This document shows, one piece after another, positions 18,606-28,796 of a stretch of DNA of 64,000 nucleotides. The notes below the pieces were generated by a model that worked only from the letters and a program-made list of their open reading frames with translations, ran no database searches and was not told where the DNA came from. Made by a program: the position numbers and the translations under genes. Each line of letters starts with the position of its first letter. Position 1 is the first letter of the stretch. The DNA comes from Salinicola halophilus (GTDB lineage: Bacteria > Pseudomonadota > Gammaproteobacteria > Pseudomonadales > Halomonadaceae). The stretch lies in contig NZ_PZJV01000001.1 of NCBI RefSeq assembly GCF_003206155.1, positions 206,018-270,017 of the forward strand. The letters are read 5' to 3'.

Positions 18606-20048
18606 ATGGCGATGCTGGGAAAGAAACGCACCCCCGTCGCCAAACGCGAGCGGGCCGGCGCGCCATCGCCGACGCCGAACGCCGACGAGGCCTTGATCGT
18701 CGAGCGCCTCGCCCACGATGGGCGTGGCGTCGCGCGCCACGCCGAGGGCAAGACCGTATTCGTCGATCGCGCGCTGACGGGCGAGCGAGTCGAGGTCGCG
18801 ATTCATCGTCAGCGACGCCGCTTCGACGAGGCGCATGTGCGAAAGCGACTCACCGACGCCCCGACGCGGGTCGTACCCCCGTGTGAGTACTTCGAGCGCT
18901 GCGGCGGCTGCGACCTGCAGCATCTGGCGGTCGCGGCGCAGCGCGATCACAAGCGTGGCGTGCTCGCCGAGCTGCTGTCACAGCACGCGATCACGCGATT
19001 CGCCGACGGCGGCGAACTCGTCGATGACATCGACGTGATTGCGGGGAGCGATAGCGGCTACCGGCGGCGGGCGCGGCTTGGCGTCAAGCGCGATGCCAGC
19101 GGCACGATCCGCTTCGGCTTTCGCGCCCGGGGCAGCGAGCAGCTCGTCGACATCGCACACTGCTACGTGCTCGCCCCTGAACTCGCGGCACTGCTGCCGG
19201 CGCTACGTCGGCAGCTCGAATCGCTCTCGGTCGCGCGCCACGTCGGCCACCTCGAACTGCTACTGGCCGACGACGGGCAGGCGGTCGTGGTGGTTCGCCA
19301 ACTGCGCGATATCGTCGAGGACACCGAGCGCTGGCGCGAGTTTGCGTCGCGCGCGTCGGTATCGGTGGCGCTGCTCAAGGGGCGCGAGAGCCGTACCCTG
19401 GAATGGCTGGTCCCGCCGCCGGCGTTGAGCGTGAGCGTCGAGAGCCGAACGGGGACGGTGTCGCTGGCCGTCGAGCCGGGGGATTTCCTGCAGGTCAATG
19501 CCGAGGTCAATCAACGCCTGATCGACACCGCCCGCCAGTGGCTCGACCTGTCAGGGAAGGAGCGGCTGCTCGATCTCTTCGCCGGCATCGGCAACTTCTC
19601 GCTCGCGCTGGCGGGCGACGTCGAGTCCGTAACCGCGGTCGAGGGTAGCGCGGCGATGGTCGCGCGGCTGCGTGACAACGCCGCGCGTAACGCGCGTGCC
19701 AACGTCACCGCGCGCCAGGCCGATCTGGCCGTACCCGGGGAGGCGCTCGTCGACGCGCTGGCCGAACACGATACGGTGCTGCTCGACCCGCCGCGAGACG
19801 GCGCCGACGCAGTCTGCCGGGCGCTCGCGGCGAGCTCGGTCGAGCGGGTGCTCTATGTTTCCTGCCACGCCGCGGCGCTGGCCCGCGATCTCGCCACCCT
19901 CTGCACGGCCGGATTCCGACTCGAGCGCCTGGCGATGGCGGACATGTTCGCGCACACCGCGCATCTCGAGGCGGTGGCGCTGCTCACGCGGCCGGCCGGC
20001 AAGCCACGGTCCGCCACCGACTCTTCCGATCGTCAGAGGGCGCGTTAG
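18606..20048 (+). CDS. rlmD: 23S rRNA (uracil-1939-C5)-methyltransferase RlmD
   Basis: RlmD methylates U1939 of 23S rRNA with S-adenosylmethionine. The 480-residue protein has a TRAM domain (about 25-85), Fe-S cysteines in CEYFERCGGC with a fourth in the IAHCYVL segment, the SAM motif LLDLFAGIGNFSLALA, LLDPPRDGA, and the catalytic cysteine in YVSCHAAALARDL. It sits between cysM and relA with spacers of two bases each. Confidence 0.95.
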   Translation: MAMLGKKRTPVAKRERAGAPSPTPNADEALIVERLAHDGRGVARHAEGKTVFVDRALTGERVEVAIHRQRRRFDEAHVRKRLTDAPTRVVPPCEYFERCGGCDLQHLAVAAQRDHKRGVLAELLSQHAITRFADGGELVDDIDVIAGSDSGYRRRARLGVKRDASGTIRFGFRARGSEQLVDIAHCYVLAPELAALLPALRRQLESLSVARHVGHLELLLADDGQAVVVVRQLRDIVEDTERWREFASRASVSVALLKGRESRTLEWLVPPPALSVSVESRTGTVSLAVEPGDFLQVNAEVNQRLIDTARQWLDLSGKERLLDLFAGIGNFSLALAGDVESVTAVEGSAAMVARLRDNAARNARANVTARQADLAVPGEALVDALAEHDTVLLDPPRDGADAVCRALAASSVERVLYVSCHAAALARDLATLCTAGFRLERLAMADMFAHTAHLEAVALLTRPAGKPRSATDSSDRQRAR

Positions 20049-20050
20049 TC

Positions 20051-22291
20051 ATGGTCAAAGTGCGCAAGGATCAGCCGCTGGTCGAGGCCGGCGGTATCGA
20101 CCTCGACCGCTGGGTCGAGCAGCTTCGCGCCGAGGCCGGTCTACGCGACCCCGAGCGCATGCGCCGCGCCTGCGAGCTTGCGCGCATCGCCGACGGTGAG
20201 CATGCCTTCGACGTCGCCCCGCACCAGACTTTGCTGACCGGGCTCGAGATGGCCGACATTCTCGCGCAGCTCAAGCTCGATCAGCCCACGCTCGAAGCGG
20301 CGGTGCTCTACCGCAGCGTGCGCCGCAATCGGCTGACGCTCGAAAGCGTTGGCAAGCAGATGGGCGAGGAGGTGGCCAAGCTCGTCGAGGGTGTGCTCAG
20401 CATGGCGGCGATCAGCCAGCTCCAGGCCCCCAAGCACGGACTGTCGCAGCACAACCAGCAGGAAAATCTGCGCAAGATGCTGGTGACGATGGTCGACGAC
20501 GTGCGCATCGCGCTGATCAAGATCGCCGAGCGCACCTGTGCGCTGCGCCAGGTGAAGGACGCTTCGAGAGAGAAGCGCCTGCGGGTGGCCCGCGAGGTCT
20601 TCGACATCTATGCGCCGCTGGCGCATCGGCTCGGGGTAGGGCAGGTGAAGTGGGAGCTCGAGGATCTCGCCTTTCGCTATCTGCACGAGCCGGAATACAA
20701 GTCGATCGCCAAGCAGCTCGCGGAGAAGCGCCTCGATCGAGACCACTACATTCACGAGGTGGTCCACACGCTGGAAACCCTGCTCGAGCGCCAGGGCATT
20801 CATCGCTATCAGGTCGACGGTCGCGCCAAGCATATCTACTCGATCTGGCGAAAGATGCAGCGCAAGCACATCGACTTCTCTCAGGTCTACGACGTGCGTG
20901 CGGTGCGCATCCTGGTGCCCGAAATCACCGACTGCTACACCACCCTGGGCGTGGTCCATTCGCGCTGGCACCACGTGCCCAACGAGTTCGACGACTACAT
21001 CGCCAACCCCAAGAAGAACGGCTATCAGTCGCTGCACACGGCGGTGTTCGGTCCCGACAACAAGGTGCTCGAGATTCAGGTGCGCACCTTCGCCATGCAC
21101 GAGGAGGCCGAGCTCGGCGTCTGCGCCCACTGGCGCTACAAGGGCACCGATACCGACCCCAAGAGCCGAAGTTACGAGGAGAAGATCGCCTGGCTGCGCC
21201 AGGTGCTGGAGTGGCAAGAGGAGGTCGGCGAGATCGACGACTTCCGCGAGGGGCTCGCAAGCGACGTCGCGCCGGACCGTATCTACGTCTTCACGCCGGA
21301 CGGCCACGTCATCGACATGCCGCAGGTCGCCACGCCCATCGACTTCGCCTATCGCGTGCATACCGAAATCGGTCACCGCTGTCGGGGCGCCAAGGTCGAC
21401 GGTCGCATCGTGCCGCTCACCTACCGGCTCAAGACCGGCCAGCAGGTGGAGATCCTCACGGCGAGCAAGAGCGGGCCCAGCCGCGACTGGATCAACCCCA
21501 ACCTCGGCTATGTGCGGACATCGCGGGCGCGCTCGAAGATTCAGGCCTGGTTCAAGCAGCAGGCGCGGGAGCAGAACCTCGAGGAGGGCAAGGCGATCTT
21601 CGATCGGGAGTTTCGCCGGCTCGACATCGAGGGCATCGATCTCGCTCGCCTGTCGGCAGCGGTCAACTACGCCAATGCCGAGGACATGTACGCCGCCATT
21701 GGCGCCGGCGATCTGCGGATCGGCCAGGTGCTGCATCAGGCCCAGCAGCTCTTCGGCGAGAACGAAGAGGACGACGCGCTCGATCGGCTGCTCGCCAAGC
21801 CCAAACAGGCGGCCAATAGCGACGCCGGCGACATCACCGTGCTTGGCGTGGGTAACCTCAAGACGCTGATGGCCAACTGCTGCCACCCGGTGCCCGGTGA
21901 CCAGATCATCGGCTACATCACCCAGGGGCGTGGCGTGACCATTCATCGCCAGGACTGCACCAACGTGCTCCAGCTGCGCAGCGAGGAGCCGCGTCGGATC
22001 GTCGACGTGGATTGGGGCGAGAAGGCGCGCACCCAGTACCCGGTGGATATCGAGATCGAGGCGTGGGACCGCGCCGGCCTGCTGCGAGACGTCACTCACG
22101 TACTCTCCAGCGACCGGGTCAACGTCACCTCCGTCAATACCGCCACCGATCAGGACGACAACGTCGCCCGCATGCGCATCACGCTCGAGGTCGACGGCCT
22201 GGAGGCGCTCGAGCGAATCTTCTCGCGTATTCAGCAGCTGCCCAATGTCATCGACGTCAAGCGCCTGCGTCAGGGCGCACGCCGAGGCTGA
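20051..22291 (+). CDS. relA: GTP pyrophosphokinase RelA, (p)ppGpp synthetase I
   Basis: RelA makes the alarmone (p)ppGpp on starved ribosomes. The 746-residue protein has an N-terminal pseudo-hydrolase domain lacking the HD motif (EAAVLYRSVRRNRL), which marks RelA rather than SpoT. The synthetase domain contains YQVDGRAKHIYSIWRKM and NPKKNGYQSLHTAVFG. TGS (DRIYVFTPDGHVIDMPQ), the Cys-Cys zinc-finger region (MANCCHPVPGD) and a C-terminal ACT domain follow. It is tightly linked to rlmD, and mazG follows. Confidence 0.97.
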   Translation: MVKVRKDQPLVEAGGIDLDRWVEQLRAEAGLRDPERMRRACELARIADGEHAFDVAPHQTLLTGLEMADILAQLKLDQPTLEAAVLYRSVRRNRLTLESVGKQMGEEVAKLVEGVLSMAAISQLQAPKHGLSQHNQQENLRKMLVTMVDDVRIALIKIAERTCALRQVKDASREKRLRVAREVFDIYAPLAHRLGVGQVKWELEDLAFRYLHEPEYKSIAKQLAEKRLDRDHYIHEVVHTLETLLERQGIHRYQVDGRAKHIYSIWRKMQRKHIDFSQVYDVRAVRILVPEITDCYTTLGVVHSRWHHVPNEFDDYIANPKKNGYQSLHTAVFGPDNKVLEIQVRTFAMHEEAELGVCAHWRYKGTDTDPKSRSYEEKIAWLRQVLEWQEEVGEIDDFREGLASDVAPDRIYVFTPDGHVIDMPQVATPIDFAYRVHTEIGHRCRGAKVDGRIVPLTYRLKTGQQVEILTASKSGPSRDWINPNLGYVRTSRARSKIQAWFKQQAREQNLEEGKAIFDREFRRLDIEGIDLARLSAAVNYANAEDMYAAIGAGDLRIGQVLHQAQQLFGENEEDDALDRLLAKPKQAANSDAGDITVLGVGNLKTLMANCCHPVPGDQIIGYITQGRGVTIHRQDCTNVLQLRSEEPRRIVDVDWGEKARTQYPVDIEIEAWDRAGLLRDVTHVLSSDRVNVTSVNTATDQDDNVARMRITLEVDGLEALERIFSRIQQLPNVIDVKRLRQGARRG

Positions 22292-22348
22292 CGGGGCGCA
22301 CACGAGGCGTGTGAGAGCCGATCCATGACAGAGCCAGGAGAGCTAGCA

Positions 22349-23221
22349 ATGGCGCAGACCGTCGCCGAAACCCACAGGCGCGAGACCCAGCACCGCTACA
22401 CGCTGGACGACCTGCTCACGTTGATGGCGCGTCTACGTGCAGAGGACGGCTGCCCGTGGGACCGCCGTCAGGCGTGGCAAAGCATCGTTCCGCATACCAT
22501 CGAGGAGACCTACGAGGTGGCCGACGCCATCGAGCGGCGCGCCTTCGACGAGCTGCCCGGCGAGCTCGGCGATCTGCTGTTCCAGGTCGTCTACTATGCG
22601 CAGTTCGGTCGCGAGGAGGGGCGGTTCGACTTCCACGACATCGTCGACACCCTGGCCCACAAGATGTTGCGTCGCCATCCTCACGTCTTTCCGGACGGTA
22701 CGCTCTCTTCTCGGCGCGGGGACGGCGAACTCAGCGAAACCGAAATCAAGGCGCGATGGGAGGCGCTCAAGGCCGAGGAGCGCGCCGCGCGCGGCGATGT
22801 CTCCCGGCCCGCCTCGGCGCTGGATGACGTGCCGACGACGCTGCCTGCCCTGAGTCGCGCGGCCAAGCTCGGCAAGCGTGCCGCGGGTCACGGCTTCGAC
22901 TGGGAGGACGAACGCGGCGCCATCGCCAAGATTCGCGAGGAGCTCGCCGAAGTCGAGGTGGAACTCGAGCGGGGCGAGCGTCAGGCGGCCCGCGAGGAGG
23001 TCGGCGATCTGCTCTTCGCCGTGGTCAATCTCTCCCGCCGGCTCGGCGGCGACCCGGAGCAGCTGCTGCGCGGCACCAACGCCAAGTTCGAGCGGCGCTT
23101 TCGGTACGTGGAACGGGCGATCGGCGAGCGGGGTGGTTCGCTCGACGCGGCCACGCTCGACGAGATGGAGCAGCACTGGCAGGCGGCCAAGCAACGGGAG
23201 CCGGGCCGCACCGCCGGGTGA
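22349..23221 (+). CDS. mazG: Nucleoside triphosphate pyrophosphohydrolase MazG
   Basis: MazG hydrolyses nucleoside triphosphates to monophosphates and lowers ppGpp under starvation. Two MazG domains are present, each with an EE-x-E plus E-x-x-D metal site: EETYEVADAIE with ELGDLLFQVVYYAQ, and REELAEVEVELE with EVGDLLFAVVNLSRR. ATG 22349 has CAGGAG upstream and gives 290 residues; ATG 22325 lacks such a site. The relA-mazG order is common in gammaproteobacteria. Confidence 0.94.
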   Translation: MAQTVAETHRRETQHRYTLDDLLTLMARLRAEDGCPWDRRQAWQSIVPHTIEETYEVADAIERRAFDELPGELGDLLFQVVYYAQFGREEGRFDFHDIVDTLAHKMLRRHPHVFPDGTLSSRRGDGELSETEIKARWEALKAEERAARGDVSRPASALDDVPTTLPALSRAAKLGKRAAGHGFDWEDERGAIAKIREELAEVEVELERGERQAAREEVGDLLFAVVNLSRRLGGDPEQLLRGTNAKFERRFRYVERAIGERGGSLDAATLDEMEQHWQAAKQREPGRTAG

Positions 23222-23315
23222 TTCGCCCCGTCCGCGCGGCGTGTCGTTTTCCCCCGACGACGCGCTATGCTGAATCCCGAATCGATGCCCGCCAGATCGA
23301 CAATGGGGAGAGCGC

Positions 23316-25976
23316 ATGGCCACGGATTCCGACACCACGCTACACGAATCGCTGCGCGATAACGTCCGGCTGCTGGGCGACAGCCTCGGACGAACGATCG
23401 CCAACGACCTGGGCGAGTCTTTCGTCGAGCGTATCGAGACGATTCGCGCGCTTGCCAAGCAGGGCCGTCGCCACGCCGAGGAGCGCGAGCGTCAGGCGCT
23501 GATCGATCATCTCAGAACGCTGCCCGACGTCGAGCTGCTACCCGTCACGCGGGCGTTCAATCAGTTCCTCAACTTCTCCAACATTGCCGAGCAGCACTAC
23601 CGTGCCCGTTTTCGCCGCGTCGAGGACTACCGCCCCGGTACCCAGCCGGACCTGGGGCGGCTGTTCGAGCGGCTCGCGGCGGCGGGGCGCGACGCCTCGG
23701 CGTGGCTCGGCACCCTTGCCGAGACGCGCATCGACCTGGTGCTCACCGCGCATCCCACCGAAGTCATCCGTCGCACCCTGATCCAGAAATACGACGCCAT
23801 CGACGACTGCCTCGGCGTCATCGAAGGCAGCGATGCGCAGCCGGAAACGCAGGCGCGTGCTCAGGCGCGACTCGAGGAGTTGATCAGCCAGTCCTGGCAC
23901 ACCGACGAGATCCGCCGCGAGCGGCCGACGCCGGTGGACGAGGCCAAATGGGGCTTCGCCGTGATCGAGAACTCGCTGTGGCAGGCGGTGCCCGATTTCC
24001 ACCGCGATCTCGACGCACTGCTGCTCGAGCATGCCGGTGAGCGGCTCCCGCTCACGGCGAGCCCGATCCGCTTCGCCTCCTGGATGGGCGGCGACCGTGA
24101 CGGCAATCCCAACGTCACCGCCGCCGTGACCCAGGAGGTTCTGCTGCTGGGGCGCTGGATGGCGGCGGATCTCTACCTGCGCGATCTCGATGCGCTGCGG
24201 GCGGAGCTCTCGATGGGCAAGGCGAGCGCCGAGCTGCGCGCGCAGGTGAATGACGATCCCGAGCCCTATCGGGCGCATCTCAAGCAGCTCTCGGCCACGC
24301 TGGAAGCGACCCGTGACTGGGCCAGGGCGCGTCTCGACGGCGAGCCTGCTACTCGCTCGGCCATCATCGAAACCCGCGACCAGCTCGCCGATCCGCTGCT
24401 GGCATGCTATCGCTCGCTCTGCGAGGTCGGGCTCTCGACCATCGCCAATGGCGCCCTGCTGGATACGCTGCGCCGTGTGGCGGTCTTTGGTGTCACGCTC
24501 GCCCGTCTCGACGTGCGTCAGGACGGCGAGCGCCACGCCGAACTCCTCGACGAGCTGACCCGACATCTGGAGCTCGGTGAGTATCTCGCCTGGGACGAGC
24601 CGGCGCGTCAGCGCTTTCTGCTCGACGAGCTCGGCTCGGCCCGACCGCTGGTGCCGCCACGCTGGTACTGCTCCGACGAGGCGCGAGAGGTGCTCGATAC
24701 CTTCGGCGTCATCGGGCGCGAGTACGGCGAAGCGCTCGGTACCTACGTCATCTCGATGGCGAAGCAGCCCTCGGACGTGCTCGCCGTCGCGCTGCTCATG
24801 AAAGAGGCTGGCGGCGGCGCCAACCTGCCCATCGCGCCGCTGTTCGAAACCCTCGACGACCTCGACCGGGCGGGCGACGTCATCGAGCGGCTGCTCGCAC
24901 TGCCGGGTTATCGCGACTATGCCGGCTCGCGCCAGGAAGTGATGATCGGCTATTCCGATTCGGCCAAGGATGCCGGTCAGCTCGCCGCCGCCTGGGCGCA
25001 GTATCGCGCTCAGGAGCGTTTGGTCGACGTGTGCCGGAGCGCCGGCATCGATCTCACCCTCTTTCACGGCCGCGGCGGTACCGTAGGGCGCGGCGGCGGC
25101 CCGGCGCACGCCGCGATTCTCTCCCAGCCGCCGGGGTCGGTGAATGCGAGCCTACGGGTGACCGAGCAGGGCGAGATGATCCGCTTCAAGTTCGGCCAGC
25201 CGGAGATCGCACTGCGCTCGATGGAGATCTACACCTGCGCGGTGCTCGAGGCGACGCTGCTGCCACCGCCGGGCCCGAGGCCGGACTGGCGTGAGGCGAT
25301 GGATCGGCTGGCGGGTATCGCGCACGGGGCCTACGTCGGTGTGGTACGCGAAGACCCGAACTTCGTGCCCTACTTTCGCGCGGTGACGCCGGAGGGGGCG
25401 CTTGGCAAGCTGCCGCTCGGTTCGCGGCCGGCGAAGCGCCGTCAGGCGGGCGGTATCGAGACGCTGCGCGCGATTCCCTGGATCTTCGCCTGGACCCAGA
25501 TTCGGCTGATGCTGCCGGCCTGGCTCGGCAGCGATGAGGCGTTCGCCAGTGCGCTCGCCGAGCCAGGCGGGCTCGAGCGGCTGCGCGAGATGCACGCCGA
25601 GTGGCCGTTCTTCGCGACCTACCTGGACATGCTCGAGATGCTGCTGGCGAAGGCGGATGCGCATATCGCTGCGGACTACGAAGAACGTCTGGTCGAGGCG
25701 CCCGAACTCAAGACTCTCGGCGCCTCGCTGCGCCAGCGTCTCGGCGAGCTGGAACGCACCGTGCTGAAGATCCTCGATCAGCGCGAGCTGCTCGAGACGA
25801 TGCCGCTGATTCGCGAAGCCATCGCCGTACGGGACCCCTACATCGATCCGCTCCACGCCCTGCAGGCAGAGCTGCTGCAGCGGCATCGCGACAGCGACGC
25901 CATCTCGCCCGAACTCTCGCGAGCGCTGATGGTGACGATGGCGGGTATCGCCGCCGGGCTTCGCAATACGGGATAG
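23316..25976 (+). CDS. ppc: Phosphoenolpyruvate carboxylase
   Basis: This enzyme fixes bicarbonate onto phosphoenolpyruvate to give oxaloacetate, replenishing the TCA cycle. At 886 residues it has full family length, with the catalytic LVLTAHPTEVIRRTL and FHGRGGTVGRGGGP motifs, SWMGGDRDGNP, and the invariant C-terminal GIAAGLRNTG. GGGGAGAG precedes the start. It lies 94 bases after mazG, and a small kinase gene follows after four bases. Confidence 0.97.
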   Translation: MATDSDTTLHESLRDNVRLLGDSLGRTIANDLGESFVERIETIRALAKQGRRHAEERERQALIDHLRTLPDVELLPVTRAFNQFLNFSNIAEQHYRARFRRVEDYRPGTQPDLGRLFERLAAAGRDASAWLGTLAETRIDLVLTAHPTEVIRRTLIQKYDAIDDCLGVIEGSDAQPETQARAQARLEELISQSWHTDEIRRERPTPVDEAKWGFAVIENSLWQAVPDFHRDLDALLLEHAGERLPLTASPIRFASWMGGDRDGNPNVTAAVTQEVLLLGRWMAADLYLRDLDALRAELSMGKASAELRAQVNDDPEPYRAHLKQLSATLEATRDWARARLDGEPATRSAIIETRDQLADPLLACYRSLCEVGLSTIANGALLDTLRRVAVFGVTLARLDVRQDGERHAELLDELTRHLELGEYLAWDEPARQRFLLDELGSARPLVPPRWYCSDEAREVLDTFGVIGREYGEALGTYVISMAKQPSDVLAVALLMKEAGGGANLPIAPLFETLDDLDRAGDVIERLLALPGYRDYAGSRQEVMIGYSDSAKDAGQLAAAWAQYRAQERLVDVCRSAGIDLTLFHGRGGTVGRGGGPAHAAILSQPPGSVNASLRVTEQGEMIRFKFGQPEIALRSMEIYTCAVLEATLLPPPGPRPDWREAMDRLAGIAHGAYVGVVREDPNFVPYFRAVTPEGALGKLPLGSRPAKRRQAGGIETLRAIPWIFAWTQIRLMLPAWLGSDEAFASALAEPGGLERLREMHAEWPFFATYLDMLEMLLAKADAHIAADYEERLVEAPELKTLGASLRQRLGELERTVLKILDQRELLETMPLIREAIAVRDPYIDPLHALQAELLQRHRDSDAISPELSRALMVTMAGIAAGLRNTG

Positions 25977-25980
25977 CGAC

Positions 25981-26673
25981 ATGAATCACTCGTCATCCTC
26001 ATCCGTGGACGCCGATGCGACAATCACCCTCGACCCGGTCGTGGTCGCGGCGGCCCGCCGGCTCATGGCCGGGGGGCGGCGCCACATCCTGGGCATCGCC
26101 GGCGCACCCGGGGCGGGCAAGAGTACCGCTGCCGCCGCGCTCGCCGTGGCGCTCGGCAAGAGGACGCGCGTCGTTCCCATGGACGGGTTTCATCTCGCCA
26201 ATCGCCAGCTCGCCATGCTGGGCCGAGCCGGGCGCAAGGGCGCGCCGGACACTTTCGATGTCGAGGGCTATCGTGCGCTGCTGGCTCGGCTGCGTGACGC
26301 CCCCGCCTCGGCGCCGACGATCTACGCCCCGGATTTCGCCCGCGAGATCGAAGAGCCCGTCGCTGCGAGTATCGAGGTGGAGGCGGAGGTGTCGCTGGTG
26401 ATCACGGAGGGCAACTACCTGCTGCTGGACGGCCACGGTTGGCGTGGCGTGCGCGAGCGCCTCGACGAAGTCTGGTTCGTGGGCCTCGACACTGGGGAGC
26501 GCGAGGCACGGCTGATCGCGCGTCACCGTCGATTCGGGCGCAGTGAGCGCGAGGCGCGAGACTGGGTGACGACGACCGACGCGCCCAACGCGGTGTCCAT
26601 CGAGGCCGCCGCGCATCGGGCGGATCGATGGCTCTGCTGGCGGGGGCGGCATCTGACCTTCGCCGAGGCCTGA
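25981..26673 (+). CDS. P-loop nucleoside/pantothenate kinase-like protein (PRK/URK family)
   Basis: The 230-residue protein has Walker A GIAGAPGAGKST, a kinase-family PMDGFHLAN segment (Walker B-like Asp with substrate residues) and a C-terminal H-RRFGRS-REA lid. This places it in the phosphoribulokinase/uridine kinase/pantothenate kinase superfamily, close to the proteins annotated as nucleoside/nucleotide kinase family or fructose-transport-linked FrcK. The substrate cannot be read from the sequence. It starts four bases after ppc and is probably cotranscribed. Confidence 0.8.
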   Translation: MNHSSSSSVDADATITLDPVVVAAARRLMAGGRRHILGIAGAPGAGKSTAAAALAVALGKRTRVVPMDGFHLANRQLAMLGRAGRKGAPDTFDVEGYRALLARLRDAPASAPTIYAPDFAREIEEPVAASIEVEAEVSLVITEGNYLLLDGHGWRGVRERLDEVWFVGLDTGEREARLIARHRRFGRSEREARDWVTTTDAPNAVSIEAAAHRADRWLCWRGRHLTFAEA

Positions 26674-26786
26674 CTGCGGCCCGCACTTCTGCATTCCCAC
26701 ATTCCCGCATCCACGCTCAGAACGCCGGCTCGAACGGCGCGGGCGCATTCCCGACGAAGCCTGGGCGGAGCCGACAGGCGGCGGCC

Positions 26787-28796
26787 TCAAGATTTCTTGC
26801 GTGGGCGACGGCGGGTCGTTGCCGATCGGGTGCCACTCGATCGCTTGTCGGTGGCCTGCGAGTTCGTGCGCTTCTTGGCCGTTCCCGTCCTGGTCGCTCC
26901 CGTCTTGGAAGCTCGGCGTTTACCGCCGGCTTTCCTGCCGCGGGATGGCGGGGCTTCCGGCGCCTCGCTCTGACGCGAGGCGCGTATCGCCTGATCGAGG
27001 CTGGCGGCGCTGGCCTGGCCGAGCAGCGCCCGAAGATCGGCTATCAGAGCCTCCAGGAAGGGTGCCGCGGCGTCCCGGTTTTCGGCGATGGCGGAGAGTC
27101 GTTGCTCCCACAGCGCGGTCCGCTCCGGTCGGGATGCCGCCGGCGGTAGCGAGTCGATCAACGCATGGCCGGTGCGTGTGGCGCGAAGCGAACGGCTCTC
27201 GCGCACCAGATACCCCCGTGTGAGAAGCGTCTCGATGATCCCGGCGCGCGTGGCCTCGGTGCCCAGGCCATCGGTGTCGCGAAGCGTGCGCCGTACTGCC
27301 TGATCCTCGACGTAACGGGCGATGTTCATCATCGCCTTGATCAGGCTGGCATCGTTGAACCGCTCCGGCGGCCGAGTCTCGCGATCCTCCACGGCCGCCT
27401 CCGTCACCGTGGCGGCCTCACCAAGGGTCAGCGTCGGCAGCGTGGGGACATCGTCCCGGGTCGTGAAAAGCGGTTTCCAGCCGGGCACGAGAATTTCCCG
27501 GCCACGCGCCTCGAAACGCTCCTCGAGAATGACAAAGGTCGCCTGCGTCTCGAAGGTCTCGAGTGCCGGGTAAAACTGGGCAACCAGATTGCGCACGATC
27601 AGGCGGAAGAGGTTGGCTTCGTCCTGGCTCAGCCGGGAAAGATCGGCGGGACGGCCCGTTGGCGCCAGCGCGTGGTGAGCGCCGACCTTGGCGTCGTCCC
27701 AGGCTTTCGAGCGCTGTGAGAAGTCTGCGTTCTGCACCCAGCCGTCAAGTGTCGCGTCGTCGCGGCAGGCCGACGTCAGCGTCCGTTCGGCCAGGGCGTG
27801 ATGGGCGCGGGGCAGGTAGCGACAGTCCGAACGCGGATAGGTGACCAGCTGATGGCGCTCGTAGAGCGACTGACAGCCGTCCAGGACCCGCTGGGCCGAG
27901 ATGCCGTGGCGTCGGGCGGCGTCGACCTGCAGCGCGGAGAGCGAGTAGGGCAGCGGGGCGGCCTGACGCTTGCGCTTCTGCTCCAGCGCCTCGAGCGTTC
28001 CGCTCGCCCCCGGCAGGCGTTCGGCCAGCGCCCGCGCCGGACGCGGGTCGACGAGACGGCCCTGATCGTCCAGCGGCTGGTTCTCGCCCGGCTGCCACCA
28101 GGCCCGCAGTGATCCCTGAGCCACGGCCAGATCGGTCCAGAGCAGGTGAAAGGGTTTCGGTTCGAAGGCGGCGATCTCGCGGTCCCGGCGAACCACCAGC
28201 CCGAGCACTGGGGTCTGCACCCGGCCCACGGAAAGCAGGCCGTCGAAGCCCGCCTGGCGGCCGATCAGCGTCCAGGCGCGGGTGAGGTTGATGCCGTAGA
28301 GCCAGTCCGCCCGCGATCTCGCCTCGGCGGCCTCGAACAGCGGCTGATAGCGTCGATTGTCCTCCAGTCGGCCGAGCGCCTTGGCCACCGCCGGGCGGTT
28401 GAGATCCTGCACTAGCAGGCGCGATACCGGGCCTTTCCAGCCCAGATGATCGAGCACTTCCTGAACCAGCAGCTGACCTTCGCGGTCCGGGTCGCCGGCG
28501 TGGACGACGTCGTCGGCCTGCTTGATCAGCTTGCGCAGCACGGCGATCTGGGCCCGGCCCTGAGAGCGCGGCACCAGCTGCCAGCGCCCGGGCAGGATCG
28601 GCAGGTCGTCGAGCCGCCACTGCTTGTAGCGGGGATCGTAGTTCTCCGGGGGCGCCTGTTCGAGCAGATGCCCCAGACACCAGCTCACCCGGGTGTCGCC
28701 GGCCTCCAAGTAGCCCTCGCGGCGCACGGCGGGCGTCGGCAGGGCGTCGGCGATGGCCCGGGCGAGGCTGGGTTTCTCGGCGACGATCAGGCGCAT
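26787..28796 (-). CDS. topB: DNA topoisomerase III
   Basis: This type IA topoisomerase decatenates DNA and resolves recombination intermediates. The 669-residue protein begins with the TOPRIM domain (MRLIVAEKPSLARAIA, with HAGDPDREGQLL), has the WLYGINLTRAW segment, and carries the active-site tyrosine in LVTYPRSDCRYLP. The last 60 or so residues are a Lys/Arg/Thr-rich disordered tail. Its ATG directly abuts the stop codon of the upstream 640-residue membrane protein gene, so translation is probably coupled. Confidence 0.95.
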   Translation of the reverse strand: MRLIVAEKPSLARAIADALPTPAVRREGYLEAGDTRVSWCLGHLLEQAPPENYDPRYKQWRLDDLPILPGRWQLVPRSQGRAQIAVLRKLIKQADDVVHAGDPDREGQLLVQEVLDHLGWKGPVSRLLVQDLNRPAVAKALGRLEDNRRYQPLFEAAEARSRADWLYGINLTRAWTLIGRQAGFDGLLSVGRVQTPVLGLVVRRDREIAAFEPKPFHLLWTDLAVAQGSLRAWWQPGENQPLDDQGRLVDPRPARALAERLPGASGTLEALEQKRKRQAAPLPYSLSALQVDAARRHGISAQRVLDGCQSLYERHQLVTYPRSDCRYLPRAHHALAERTLTSACRDDATLDGWVQNADFSQRSKAWDDAKVGAHHALAPTGRPADLSRLSQDEANLFRLIVRNLVAQFYPALETFETQATFVILEERFEARGREILVPGWKPLFTTRDDVPTLPTLTLGEAATVTEAAVEDRETRPPERFNDASLIKAMMNIARYVEDQAVRRTLRDTDGLGTEATRAGIIETLLTRGYLVRESRSLRATRTGHALIDSLPPAASRPERTALWEQRLSAIAENRDAAAPFLEALIADLRALLGQASAASLDQAIRASRQSEAPEAPPSRGRKAGGKRRASKTGATRTGTAKKRTNSQATDKRSSGTRSATTRRRPRKKS

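Noticed and set aside
20141-22303. 720-residue open frame on the minus strand across relA
   Set aside because: It is a GC-bias shadow: relA on the plus strand has all family domains, and the antisense product is His/Leu/Val-rich with no motif.
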